Assembly (NCBI RefSeq): GCF_016908275.1
Contig: NZ_JAFBDN010000006.1
Location: 1 to 64,000 of the forward strand
Direction of reading: 5' to 3'
Source of the DNA: Periweissella beninensis
Lineage (GTDB): Bacteria > Bacillota > Bacilli > Lactobacillales > Lactobacillaceae
Length of the DNA stretch: 64,000 bases
In this document: one piece after another, positions 34,710-42,895 of the stretch
How positions within the stretch are numbered: position 1 is the stretch's first letter
Layout: the number at the start of each line of letters is the position of its first letter
Program-made: the position numbers and the translations under genes
Notes under the pieces: generated by a model
Databases searched by the model: none
What the model was told of the DNA's origin: nothing
The model's input: only the letters and a program-made list of their open reading frames with translations

Positions 34710-35885
34710 TTATTTAGGGTTATCTAAGAGTCGGACCCGATAAATGGCGGGAATAGCCATTAATGTAGCTAAAATCTTATCTTTCGGCAGTAATAGTGTT
34801 TTATTAATATCAATAATGGTGTAGGCAACCGCTCCCCGAGCATTATTCGCCATCCCTTCAATATTGATATTATGTTGAGCAAGATAGGTCGTAATTTGGC
34901 CGACCATATTAGGAATATTTTCGTGAATTATTGTTAGGCGATAGTCACTATTAAAAGGAACTTGCATATTGGGTAAATTTACAGAATTAATAACATTACC
35001 AGTTTCTAAAAAAGTCATTAAGGTATGAGCTGCTTGTCGGGCGCCATTGACCTCAGCTTCTAATGTTGAACCACCTAAGTGCGGTGTAATGATTACATCA
35101 TCTCTATTTAAAAGTGCCTCCTCACCAAAATCAGTTAAATATAATTTGAGTTGTTTAGCATTTAAAGCGGTTAAAATAGCACTATTATCAACAATTCCAG
35201 CACGGGCAAAATTAAGTAAGATCGTATTGTCTTTTAAGTGAGTAAGAGCATCAGCATCAATTAAGTTTAAAGTATGTTCATTTTTAGGAACGTGAACTGT
35301 GACATAATCAGCATTTTCAAGTGCAGTTGCTAAACTATCAGCACGTTTGACATCAGTAGAAATTTGCCAAGCTGCATCAGCTGATAAGAATGGATCGTAG
35401 CCAATAACTTGCATTCCTAAACTTAGGGCAGCATTAGCAACTAAGGAGCCAACATGGCCAACCCCAATAACTGCTAAATGTTTATTAATTAATTCACTAC
35501 CATTAAATTGTGTTTTGTCATTTTCGGTACGTAATGAAATATCAGCGCCACTATTATTGGCAGCATACGTAGTTGCAGTAAATAAATTACGAGAAGCAGC
35601 AATTAGCATACCAATAACTAGTTCTTTAACAGCATTCGCATTACTACCAGGAGTTGTAAAAACAGCAATACCATTATTAGTAGCGCTAGCTAAAGGAATA
35701 TTATTAAAGCCTGCCCCAGCGCGAGCGATTGCTTTAAGTGATGTGGGCCATTGATGATGATGTAAATCAACGGACCGAATAATATAACCATCTGGTTGTG
35801 TATGCTCATTATTAATTTGATAATTATGAGTAAAATCAGCCAAACCAACGGGGGCAATGGCGTTAAAAGTTTTAATGTTATACAT
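34710..35885 (-). CDS. serA: D-3-phosphoglycerate dehydrogenase
   Basis: A 391-residue NAD-dependent dehydrogenase, first enzyme of serine synthesis from 3-phosphoglycerate. The Rossmann motif is AVIGVGHVGSLVANAALSLG (about 140-160). LNFARAGIVDNSAI and DVIITPHLGGSTLEAE hold the catalytic Arg, Glu and His regions. A C-terminal ACT domain (about 320-390, LTIIHENIPNMVGQITTYLA) suggests serine feedback. It is second in the serCA operon, 12 nt after serC, behind the leader at 37001-37169. Confidence 0.93.
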   Translation of the reverse strand: MYNIKTFNAIAPVGLADFTHNYQINNEHTQPDGYIIRSVDLHHHQWPTSLKAIARAGAGFNNIPLASATNNGIAVFTTPGSNANAVKELVIGMLIAASRNLFTATTYAANNSGADISLRTENDKTQFNGSELINKHLAVIGVGHVGSLVANAALSLGMQVIGYDPFLSADAAWQISTDVKRADSLATALENADYVTVHVPKNEHTLNLIDADALTHLKDNTILLNFARAGIVDNSAILTALNAKQLKLYLTDFGEEALLNRDDVIITPHLGGSTLEAEVNGARQAAHTLMTFLETGNVINSVNLPNMQVPFNSDYRLTIIHENIPNMVGQITTYLAQHNINIEGMANNARGAVAYTIIDINKTLLLPKDKILATLMAIPAIYRVRLLDNPK

Positions 35886-35897
35886 TTAAAAACGCTC

Positions 35898-36977
35898 CTA
35901 TCTGTTATTTTCTTCAAAAGTAGTTAAAAAATCAATTAATGCTAATACACCTTCTAAAGGCATTGCATTATATAAACTAGCTCGTAATCCACCAAAACTT
36001 CGATGACCTTTTAGGTTTAAGCAACCAGCAGCTGTTGCAGCTTGTATAACCTTTTCATCAAGACTAGAGGACCCAGTCGTAAAGGTAATATTTGTTAATG
36101 AACGGTCTTTTTTATTAATGTTATTAGTATAAAATTTAGAATTATCGATAAATTGATATAAAAGCTGTGCTTTCTTTAGATTTTTTTCATAGATAGCTGC
36201 AACTCCCCCTTGAGCTTTAAGCCATTTTAAAACTAAACCAACGGTGTAAATAGCAAAGACTGGTGGGGTATTAAACATCGAATTTTTCTGGGCCGTTAAA
36301 TGATAATTCATGACACTGGTAATATTAGAGTATGATACTAGGAGCCTTTTTTTAATAATTACCACACTAACACCAGCTGGTCCCAAATTTTTTTGTGCTC
36401 CAGCATATACAAGGTCAAAGTCGTTAATGTTATACGGTTCTGCTAGAAAATTTGATGACATATCGGCGACTAATGGTATTTTAAGGTTGTTAGGTATTGC
36501 ATGTATGCTGAGGCCTTCAATTGTACTATTAGTAGTTAAGTGAAGATAAGCATAATCATCTAAGGGAGTCGATATGTCTAATTTTGGAATATTTGTATAG
36601 TTTTGTTTTTGACTTGAGGCTAAAATAGCGGTAGTAAAGCCTAGTGTCTGTGCTTCTTGAATTGCCCGCATTGACCAGTAACCTGAATCAATAAAAGCAA
36701 TTTTTTTTGAATGGGTTACTAAATTTAATGGCACGGCGGCAAATTGTGCAGTACCGCCACCTTGCATAAATAAAATTTCGTAATCAGATGAAATATTAAG
36801 TAAAGCACGTAAATCTGCTTTAGCAGTATTCAAAATATTTTCAAATAGTTTTGTACGATGAGATATTTCTAAAATACTCATACCACTATTGGCGAGAGAA
36901 GGTAATTCTGCTTGAATTTGGGTAATAACTTCGGGCGGTAACATAGCTGGACCAGCTGAAAAATTATAAATAGGCAT
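35898..36977 (-). CDS. serC: Phosphoserine aminotransferase
   Basis: A 359-residue class V PLP aminotransferase making 3-phosphoserine. MPIYNFSAGPAMLPPEV is the classic N-terminus, FMQGGGTAQFAAVP and the PLP-lysine segment YAGAQKNLGPAGV (about residue 197) are intact, and HRSFGGLRASLYNAMP closes the family match. ATG 36977 is chosen; a TTG 18 nt upstream would add six residues. It is first structural gene after the Ser-rich leader peptide and attenuator. Confidence 0.95.
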   Translation of the reverse strand: MPIYNFSAGPAMLPPEVITQIQAELPSLANSGMSILEISHRTKLFENILNTAKADLRALLNISSDYEILFMQGGGTAQFAAVPLNLVTHSKKIAFIDSGYWSMRAIQEAQTLGFTTAILASSQKQNYTNIPKLDISTPLDDYAYLHLTTNSTIEGLSIHAIPNNLKIPLVADMSSNFLAEPYNINDFDLVYAGAQKNLGPAGVSVVIIKKRLLVSYSNITSVMNYHLTAQKNSMFNTPPVFAIYTVGLVLKWLKAQGGVAAIYEKNLKKAQLLYQFIDNSKFYTNNINKKDRSLTNITFTTGSSSLDEKVIQAATAAGCLNLKGHRSFGGLRASLYNAMPLEGVLALIDFLTTFEENNR

Positions 36978-37000
36978 AAAGAATCTCACTTTCAATAATC

Positions 37001-37039
37001 AAATAAAAAACCCACAATTTAGACTCAAATTGTGGGTTT
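37001..37039 (-). terminator. Attenuator terminator upstream of serC
   Basis: On the minus strand, a 13-bp perfect stem (AAACCCACAATTT / AAATTGTGGGTTT) with a 6-nt loop ends in TTTTTTATTT, 24 nt before serC. An upstream minus-strand segment GATTGTGGGG (37075-37066) can pair with the 5' arm CCCACAATT instead, forming a competing antiterminator. This is the layout of a regulated leader. Confidence 0.8.
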
Positions 37040-37109
37040 GTCGGTGAATTAATTAGAAGACTGTGCCCCACAATCGGTATAAACCATGTGAGAACACAAC
37101 AAAGTTGAT

Positions 37110-37169
37110 CTACATGGAGTATCGTGTAGACCCAAAGGAAGAATTAAAGTGGTTATTTAAAAATGTCAT
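37110..37169 (-). CDS. Ser-rich leader peptide of the serCA operon
   Basis: A 19-residue ORF MTFLNNHFNSSFGSTRYSM with stop TAG, preceded by AAAGGAG about 9 nt upstream of the ATG. Four of the last ten residues are Ser (TCT, TCC, TCT, TCC). It starts about 25 nt after the predicted transcript start and ends about 70 nt before the attenuator stem. A hairpin TCTACA/TGTAGA (37109-37130) covers the last Ser codon and the stop. An alternative hairpin CCATGT/ACATGG (37084-37117) excludes it. No T-box motif (GGGTGGNACCGCG) is present. I infer ribosome stalling at Ser codons when serine is short. Confidence 0.75.
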   Translation of the reverse strand: MTFLNNHFNSSFGSTRYSM

Positions 37170-37200
37170 AATTAAATACATCTCCTTTTAATTTAATCGA

Positions 37201-37229
37201 AGTTTAACAATTTTTAGAATGAATGTCAA
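37201..37229 (-). promoter_or_regulatory. serCA promoter
   Basis: On the minus strand, a perfect -35 TTGACA (37229-37224) and TAAACT (37206-37201) with a 17-nt spacer. Its -35 lies beside the -35 of the divergent phosphatase promoter. Confidence 0.75.
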
Positions 37230-37262
37230 TACTAGACATTTTGAATTTAGATATGCGATAAT
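37224..37262 (+). promoter_or_regulatory. Divergent promoter of the phosphatase gene and shared inverted repeat
   Basis: TAGACA (37233-37238) and GATAAT (37257-37262) with an 18-nt spacer form a plus-strand promoter. AATGTC, seven bases, GACATT (37222-37240) is an inverted repeat lying across both -35 boxes and could be an operator, though part of the symmetry comes from the two -35 boxes themselves. Confidence 0.5.
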
Positions 37263-37288
37263 GACTAAAAAATATATGAGGTAATTTA

Positions 37289-37921
37289 ATGACAGATTTT
37301 TATTTAATTCGTCATGGTCAAACTGCTGCTAACGCAGCAGGGTTGAAGCAGGGAATAATCAATACCGAAATTACAAAATTAAATAAGTTGGGAATTAAGC
37401 AAGTAGAATCTTTGCAAGCTGTATTTGATATTTCCTTTGCTAATCAAATTATTGCGAGTCCCCTAGATCGAACGCAACACACAGCTAACATCTTAAATAA
37501 AAGTGCAATGTTGCCTTTTACGACAGACGAACGATTGTTAGAAATTTCATATGGTAGTTGGGACGGAAGGCCTAATCAGGAGCTTGAAAAGGCTTATCCT
37601 CAAGTATTTGATAGGACGTTACATGATGTTTTGCCTACCTATGTCACTATTGCTAGTGATGGTGAAACATTTGAGATGGTAATGAAACGTATCCAAACAT
37701 TATTGCTAGAATTAACTAAGAAATACCCAACGCAAAAAATTATTTTAGTAACACATGGCTTTACAATTAAAGCCGCAACTTTAGTTTGTTTAGCAATGAC
37801 GAATAAATTGATGACGTTACCAGAACCAAATAATGCAAGTGTTACTAAAATTAGTGTTAATCCGCAGACGAAAGAAGCCTATCTTTGGTATTACAATCAA
37901 AATGCAAATAATCAGTTTTGA
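37289..37921 (+). CDS. Histidine phosphatase superfamily protein (possible phosphoserine phosphatase)
   Basis: A 210-residue phosphoglycerate-mutase-like phosphatase. The catalytic motif FYLIRHGQTAAN is at the N-terminus, ASPLDRTQHTA holds the second Arg, LLEISYGSWDGR the Glu, and VTHGFTIKAA the second His. It diverges from serCA across a shared promoter region, and no classical serB is in the window. Metal-independent phosphoserine phosphatases of this superfamily are known in other bacteria, so a serB-like role is an attractive inference, not shown. General phosphatase activity is the alternative. Confidence 0.85.
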   Translation: MTDFYLIRHGQTAANAAGLKQGIINTEITKLNKLGIKQVESLQAVFDISFANQIIASPLDRTQHTANILNKSAMLPFTTDERLLEISYGSWDGRPNQELEKAYPQVFDRTLHDVLPTYVTIASDGETFEMVMKRIQTLLLELTKKYPTQKIILVTHGFTIKAATLVCLAMTNKLMTLPEPNNASVTKISVNPQTKEAYLWYYNQNANNQF

Positions 37922-37939
37922 TGGTTTGAGATATGGAAT

Positions 37940-37993
37940 AAGATATTAAAACAGCACCCTTAAGTTAACTTAAGGGTGCTGTTTTAATATCTT
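37940..37993. terminator. Bidirectional terminator, perfect 54-bp palindrome
   Basis: A perfect inverted repeat of 27 bp per arm, centred on GTTAAC (37964-37969), with the GC-rich core CAGCACCCTTAA / TTAAGGGTGCTG and T/A-rich ends. It separates the convergent phosphatase (plus) and transporter (minus) genes and can stop transcripts from both. Confidence 0.8.
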
Positions 37994-38023
37994 AGGATCG
38001 CATTGAGTTAATAATAAATTAGG

Positions 38024-39472
38024 TTATTCTTTATTATTAACTAATTTGAGGTTAAGTTCTTCAACAATTTCAGCATGTTTCTTTTCAGTTAGTTTAACTT
38101 TAAATAAAAATATGAATAAGGAAATAACAGACAGGGTGAGTGGCGTATAAAAAGCAAATAATTCAAAAGTATGAATATTTTTAGCTGTCATATCAGCGGC
38201 TGTGGCACTTCCAGTCATACCTGCTAATAAAGCAATTGAGCCAACAATCCCATTTGAAAGTGCACCTGAAATTTTATCGATCATGGGCCGAATGGTTAAA
38301 GTAACAGCTTCATTACGATTACCATTTTTTAATTGACCATATTCAATCGCGTCAGTTAGTGTTAAAACAGTCACTAATTGAGCAAAAGTAAAGTTAAATA
38401 ATACGAGACCAATAATAATTAAAGTGATATTTGCTTGGCCAAAGATAAACAAAACATATGATAAAATCATTGAAATTTGACCAACAGTAAAGAGAACTTT
38501 TCTAGTAATAAATTTATTTAGAATAGGATAAAGGGGGGCGGTTGCAAAGCCAACAATAGTGGCAACTAAGCCAGCTATCCAAAATTCACCAGGTTTACCA
38601 AGCACAAATTTGAAAAGATAGAAAAGGACACCATTAGTTGCAACATACGCAATAGAATACATTAGATAAGCTAAACTTGCCCAAAGAATTTGATCATTAT
38701 GCGCAATTCCAAGGAACACATCTTTAATTGTTGTTTTTTCATTAGCAGCTTCTCGAATTATATTATGCTTTTCAGTTGTACCCATGGCAACTATTAGGGC
38801 AGAAAGGAGTGCAACAATGGCAACGAGTATACCAAATGCAAGCCAACCTTGTGGCCCTTGTTCATGTTTACCGGTTGCAGTGTATGTGAAATAAGTTGTT
38901 ACTGGAACCACAATCATAGCAAGTCCATTCCATCCAATCGAGCCAGTAAATGAACCAAGAGCTGTAAAAATACCACGCTCACGACTATCAGCACTAATAG
39001 CAGGCACCATTCCCCAATATGACACATCAACTAGTGAATAGACTATATCAAGGATAACAAACAAAATGACAAAGATAATTGCAAATAGCAACCAATTAGT
39101 TTTTGCTAAACCAAAAATCCCAGTAAACAAAATGATTAATAGTAATGAACTAATAATTCCACCAAAAACTTGCCATGGCTTAAACTTGCCCCAACGAGTA
39201 TTGGTATTATCGACAATATTACCTAAAATAGGGTCAATAACAACCTCGGCTAGTCTGATAATAACAACTAGGCCAGTTATAATACCAATTAATTTATTGG
39301 CAGTTTGAGTAGGGACACCAGCAAACATACCACTAGTCACATAGACAATAAAATAAGTACTCAAAGCCCCATAAAAAGCTGAGTGTCCTAAATTACCTAA
39401 CATAAATGATATCCGCTCAATCCATTGATTTTTACTAATGTGTTTTGAACCGATTTCTTGTATATTTTCCAT
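38024..39472 (-). CDS. GPH-family sugar:cation symporter
   Basis: A 482-residue membrane transporter with about 12 helices, of the glycoside-pentoside-hexuronide family (MelB/LacS type). It has the N-terminal RISFMLGNLGHSAFYG and the family region GNIVDNTNTRWGKFKPW (between helices 2 and 3). No C-terminal EIIA-like domain is present, unlike LacS. It lies 15 nt downstream of the GH42 beta-galactosidase gene, so the likely cargo is lactose, a galacto-oligosaccharide or another beta-galactoside, taken up with a cation. Confidence 0.9.
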   Translation of the reverse strand: MENIQEIGSKHISKNQWIERISFMLGNLGHSAFYGALSTYFIVYVTSGMFAGVPTQTANKLIGIITGLVVIIRLAEVVIDPILGNIVDNTNTRWGKFKPWQVFGGIISSLLLIILFTGIFGLAKTNWLLFAIIFVILFVILDIVYSLVDVSYWGMVPAISADSRERGIFTALGSFTGSIGWNGLAMIVVPVTTYFTYTATGKHEQGPQGWLAFGILVAIVALLSALIVAMGTTEKHNIIREAANEKTTIKDVFLGIAHNDQILWASLAYLMYSIAYVATNGVLFYLFKFVLGKPGEFWIAGLVATIVGFATAPLYPILNKFITRKVLFTVGQISMILSYVLFIFGQANITLIIIGLVLFNFTFAQLVTVLTLTDAIEYGQLKNGNRNEAVTLTIRPMIDKISGALSNGIVGSIALLAGMTGSATAADMTAKNIHTFELFAFYTPLTLSVISLFIFLFKVKLTEKKHAEIVEELNLKLVNNKE

Positions 39473-39487
39473 AATCGATCTCCATTG

Positions 39488-41542
39488 TTATTTATTTTCT
39501 TTTAAAATTTTGACAGCGTAGGCGTCTAGTGTATATTTACCAGCTAAAAGATCATGTTCCGCATTAATGTCAAATAAAGTTTTTTGAGTTTTTATAGTCT
39601 GGGGTGTTTCACTAAAATTGATTATAAAATAATAAGTAGCATTACTATCTGACCGTGTCTGGATAGAAATTTCGCTATTATCTTTATGAATTGGTAGGGA
39701 ATTAACTAACTTGTAGTCATTTACGATATCTTGATAAAAAATACTTAGAAAATCAGTATTTGTGCGAGCAGCTAAATAAAATGCGTAGCCTTGGCCTAAC
39801 CTATTTTTAGTGATACTTGGTGTATTCGTGTAAAAACAATCACTGTACGTTGCCAAGACTTGGGCAGAATGTAATTTGATAACATCACAATAATCACTTG
39901 TTTTGTATGAGATGTCTTTATATATAAAGTGATTATTTTGTTCTGGATAAAGAGTATCTGTCTCAATAAAATCAATACCGTAAATATCTTGAAGTGCCTT
40001 TGGCCATCCTCCTAGATAGGCCAAAAAATTTTCATCAACGCGTCCTGTTAAGTATGTTCCAATAAGTATGCCACCTGCAGTAACAAAATGTTTAAGTTTA
40101 TCAGCAAATTGTTGATTCATCATAAAATGTAGAGGATCAATTACTAATTGATAATTAGTAAGACAATCTTGAGTGCTAATCAAATCAACTGGGATATCAT
40201 GTTCCCAAAAAAATTGATAATGATTTTGAATGGTTTGCCAATATTTTTTGGTTTCATTAGCATAATTACGAGCATCATCTAAGGCCCACATATTATCATA
40301 ATCATAAACAATCGCCACTTTCGCTAATTGATGGTTAGCATGAAGAGCTGGTTTTAATTTTTTTAAGGTATCTCCAACTGCAGAAACTTCTTTAAAAACG
40401 CGAGTTTGATCGCTAAGACTATGGTCAATTACAGCACCATGAAACATTTCTGAAGAGCCACGGGATTGATGCAATTGAAAATAATTAACTGAATTAGCAC
40501 CATGAGCAATCTGTTGTAGACTACCCATAAGATGCATACCAGGTAATTTTGGTCGATTAAAAGGATGCCAGTTAACTTGTGAAGGGGTACTTTCCATGAT
40601 TAAATAATTTTGATTTTTTAAGCTACGCATGACATCATTCATTAGAGCAGTTTTCATTGCAAGTTTTTTAGTGGATTCATAGCCATTACCCCAGTTAGGA
40701 TAAGAATCCCAACTAATAATATCAACGTGCTTAGCAAATTTTTGATAGTCTAAATCATAATGAACATGGGATTCAGGGGGATTTCCACCCATGAAATTAG
40801 TTGTAATTGGAATGTTAGGGGTCAATTTTCGTAATGGGTTTGTCTCATTTTCATAAAAGTCGATTGTTTGATCAGTTACAAAACGATGCCAATCTAAATT
40901 GAGCCCTAATAGATTACTATCTCCTTGCGGTGCTGGAGAATGTACTTGTTGCCAGTCAGTATAAGTATGACTCCAAAAATCAGCCCAGTAAGCGTGGTTT
41001 AAATTAGCAAGAGTTTTATATTTTTCTTTTAGCCAATCACGAAAAGCTGCCTGGCATAAATCACAATAGCAAGCACCACCAAATTCATTTGAAATGTGCC
41101 ATAAAATTAAGCTACTTTTTTTACCGTATCGTTCAGCAAGTTTTTGATTGATAATTTGAACTTTTTTACGATAGATTGGTGAAGTGAAACAGTGATTATG
41201 ACGTTCACCGAAGATATTTCTTTGGCCATTTGCTTCAACGCGTAAAGTTTCAGGATATTTTTCAGCTAACCAACGGGGTTTAGCACCACTGGGGGTAGCT
41301 AAAATGACATGACCATTTTGTTTTTCCATGCGCTTGAAAATATCATCAAGCCAAGTGAAGTCAAAATGACCTTCAGTTGGTTCTAATTTTGCCCATGAGA
41401 AAATACCAATGGTAATGTTGTTAATATTAGCTTTTTTAAAATAATTAAAATCTAAATCAATAATATGTGGATTATCAAGCCATTGTTCAGGATTATAATC
41501 ACCACCATGTAAAAATTCTGTAACAGGTAAAGATTTTTGCAT
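39488..41542 (-). CDS. GH42 beta-galactosidase
   Basis: A 684-residue family 42 glycoside hydrolase. LHGGDYNPEQW is the N-terminal signature. The acid/base Glu lies in HISNEFGG (about residue 153) and the nucleophile Glu in IMESTPSQVNW (about 317). Cysteines in CYCDLC suggest the zinc site of the family. A trimerisation domain and a small beta domain follow. No signal peptide is seen, so it works in the cytoplasm on imported galactosides. ATG 41542 is chosen with GTAGG 8 nt upstream; upstream ATGs have no ribosome site. Confidence 0.93.
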   Translation of the reverse strand: MQKSLPVTEFLHGGDYNPEQWLDNPHIIDLDFNYFKKANINNITIGIFSWAKLEPTEGHFDFTWLDDIFKRMEKQNGHVILATPSGAKPRWLAEKYPETLRVEANGQRNIFGERHNHCFTSPIYRKKVQIINQKLAERYGKKSSLILWHISNEFGGACYCDLCQAAFRDWLKEKYKTLANLNHAYWADFWSHTYTDWQQVHSPAPQGDSNLLGLNLDWHRFVTDQTIDFYENETNPLRKLTPNIPITTNFMGGNPPESHVHYDLDYQKFAKHVDIISWDSYPNWGNGYESTKKLAMKTALMNDVMRSLKNQNYLIMESTPSQVNWHPFNRPKLPGMHLMGSLQQIAHGANSVNYFQLHQSRGSSEMFHGAVIDHSLSDQTRVFKEVSAVGDTLKKLKPALHANHQLAKVAIVYDYDNMWALDDARNYANETKKYWQTIQNHYQFFWEHDIPVDLISTQDCLTNYQLVIDPLHFMMNQQFADKLKHFVTAGGILIGTYLTGRVDENFLAYLGGWPKALQDIYGIDFIETDTLYPEQNNHFIYKDISYKTSDYCDVIKLHSAQVLATYSDCFYTNTPSITKNRLGQGYAFYLAARTNTDFLSIFYQDIVNDYKLVNSLPIHKDNSEISIQTRSDSNATYYFIINFSETPQTIKTQKTLFDINAEHDLLAGKYTLDAYAVKILKENK

Positions 41543-41611
41543 ATTAAAGCCTACTTTCATAGAGTTAATCAAGAATTCTTAATGGCTTAATAATACCTTA
41601 TATTCAGATTT

Positions 41612-41626
41612 TTGTAAGCGTTTTCT
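41612..41626 (-). promoter_or_regulatory. cre site (CcpA) at the beta-galactosidase promoter
   Basis: TTGTAAGCGTTTTCT fits every position of the cre consensus WTGNAANCGNWNNCW. It lies about 70 nt before the GH42 start, near a possible minus-strand promoter (TTACAA, 16 nt, TATTAT), so CcpA binding would repress the galactoside operon when glucose is present. Confidence 0.7.
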
Positions 41627-41635
41627 TTTGGTAAA

Positions 41636-41652
41636 TTACTAAATGTTGGTAA
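41636..41652. promoter_or_regulatory. Candidate LacI-type operator between GH42 and its regulator
   Basis: TTAC, nine bases, GTAA is an imperfect palindrome next to the cre site, and TTGGTAAA occurs twice in this stretch. It is the best candidate for the binding site of the divergently encoded LacI regulator. Confidence 0.4.
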
Positions 41653-41732
41653 ACAAAAGTTACAGTTGTTTAGATAATTTAGTTAAATTTGAAATAAAAC
41701 TATGTATATAAGTAAAATTTATGCTAGGATTA

Positions 41733-41747
41733 ATGAAAGCGGTATCA
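41733..41747 (+). promoter_or_regulatory. cre site upstream of the LacI regulator gene
   Basis: ATGAAAGCGGTATCA fits all fixed positions of WTGNAANCGNWNNCW and lies 36 nt before the regulator's start codon, within its probable leader. Confidence 0.65.
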
Positions 41748-41782
41748 TTTTAGAGAATTTATGTATGAAAGGAGTGAGCCAT

Positions 41783-42790
41783 ATGACGACTATTAGAGAA
41801 ATAGCTACTAAAGCAGGCTTTTCGCCGGCAACAGTTTCTCGCCTTTTAAATAATGATCCAACATTTTCAGTTTCTGAAGTGACACGTAAAAAAATTTTGA
41901 CCGTTGCTCGTAATCTTAATTATTATCAGCAAAATAAGCAATCTGGTACCCAATATGAAATAGCAGTTATTTTTTCGGTACAACCACGGAAAGAATTGGA
42001 AGATATTTATTATACTAACTTGCGTGAAAGTATTATGAATGCAGGAAAAATTGCTAATATGGTACTAAAATTTTATCGTGAAATTGATGATATCTCACCA
42101 CGAACAAATGGCTATATTGCGATTGGTTACTTCAATGATTCTCAAATTAAGCAACTTAGTAGGTTAACTTCTAACGGAATCTTTGTTGACTCAAATCCTA
42201 ATCCTAGATTATTTAACTCAGTTCAGCCCAATCTAGAAGCGATGACACAACAAGCAATCGAGCTATTTCGAAAAAAAGGAATTGATAAAATTGGCTTTGT
42301 AGGTGGTAGATATTGGAATACCAAAACTAATCAGCTTAATGAACAAATAGATGATGCACGAAAAAAATATTTTGAAAGTCATATGCGCGAATTAAATATT
42401 TATGATGCAGAAAAAGTATTTATTGGTGATACATTTTCAGTTGAAAGTGGCTATCAAATGGGACATCAAATATTTATGAATAGCAATGGTAAAAAAGAAT
42501 TACCACAGGCTTTACTAATTGCTTCTGATGCATTAGCTGTAGGTGTTTTACAAGCATTTAATGAAGAACGTGTGATTGTACCAGATGATGTTGAAATTAT
42601 CAGTATTAATGACATTGAATTAGCTAAATATGTCGCACCACCGTTGACAACGTTCAGAATAAATGTCAATGAGTTGGGACGTGTCGCAATCAACACATTA
42701 CGGGATACAATTCTATTTCCAGATCATAGTAAGCAAATGATTTTATTAAATTGTGAATTAATATATCGTAAAAGCTTTACTCAACCGTAA
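41783..42790 (+). CDS. LacI-family regulator of the galactoside operon
   Basis: A 335-residue LacI/GalR repressor. The N-terminal helix-turn-helix is TTIREIATKAGFSPATVSRLLNNDPTFSVSEVTRKKI; a hinge and periplasmic-binding-protein-like effector domain follow, with LIASDALAVGVLQAFNEE and the closing dimer region. ATG 41783 is chosen with AAGGAG 8 nt upstream; an in-frame ATG at 41702 would add 27 residues. It diverges from the GH42-transporter operon, so it most likely controls that operon in response to galactosides. Confidence 0.92.
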   Translation: MTTIREIATKAGFSPATVSRLLNNDPTFSVSEVTRKKILTVARNLNYYQQNKQSGTQYEIAVIFSVQPRKELEDIYYTNLRESIMNAGKIANMVLKFYREIDDISPRTNGYIAIGYFNDSQIKQLSRLTSNGIFVDSNPNPRLFNSVQPNLEAMTQQAIELFRKKGIDKIGFVGGRYWNTKTNQLNEQIDDARKKYFESHMRELNIYDAEKVFIGDTFSVESGYQMGHQIFMNSNGKKELPQALLIASDALAVGVLQAFNEERVIVPDDVEIISINDIELAKYVAPPLTTFRINVNELGRVAINTLRDTILFPDHSKQMILLNCELIYRKSFTQP

Positions 42791-42817
42791 GTGAAAATTA
42801 ATTACAAATTAATAGTG

Positions 42818-42866
42818 AAAAAGCGTGAGATTAAGGACACTAAGTTGTCGATAGATCACGCTTTTT
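42818..42866. terminator. Bidirectional terminator between the two lacI-type genes
   Basis: Stem AAAAAGCGTGA / TCACGCTTTTT with a 27-nt loop. It lies between convergent regulator genes and has A and T flanks for both directions. Confidence 0.75.
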
Positions 42867-42895
42867 ATTTACGATTTATGAAAGTCGTATCAACA

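Noticed and set aside
36978-37200. T-box riboswitch upstream of serC
   Set aside because: The leader is short, lacks the GGGTGGNACCGCG bulge motif and a specifier loop, and instead holds a small ORF with Ser codons.
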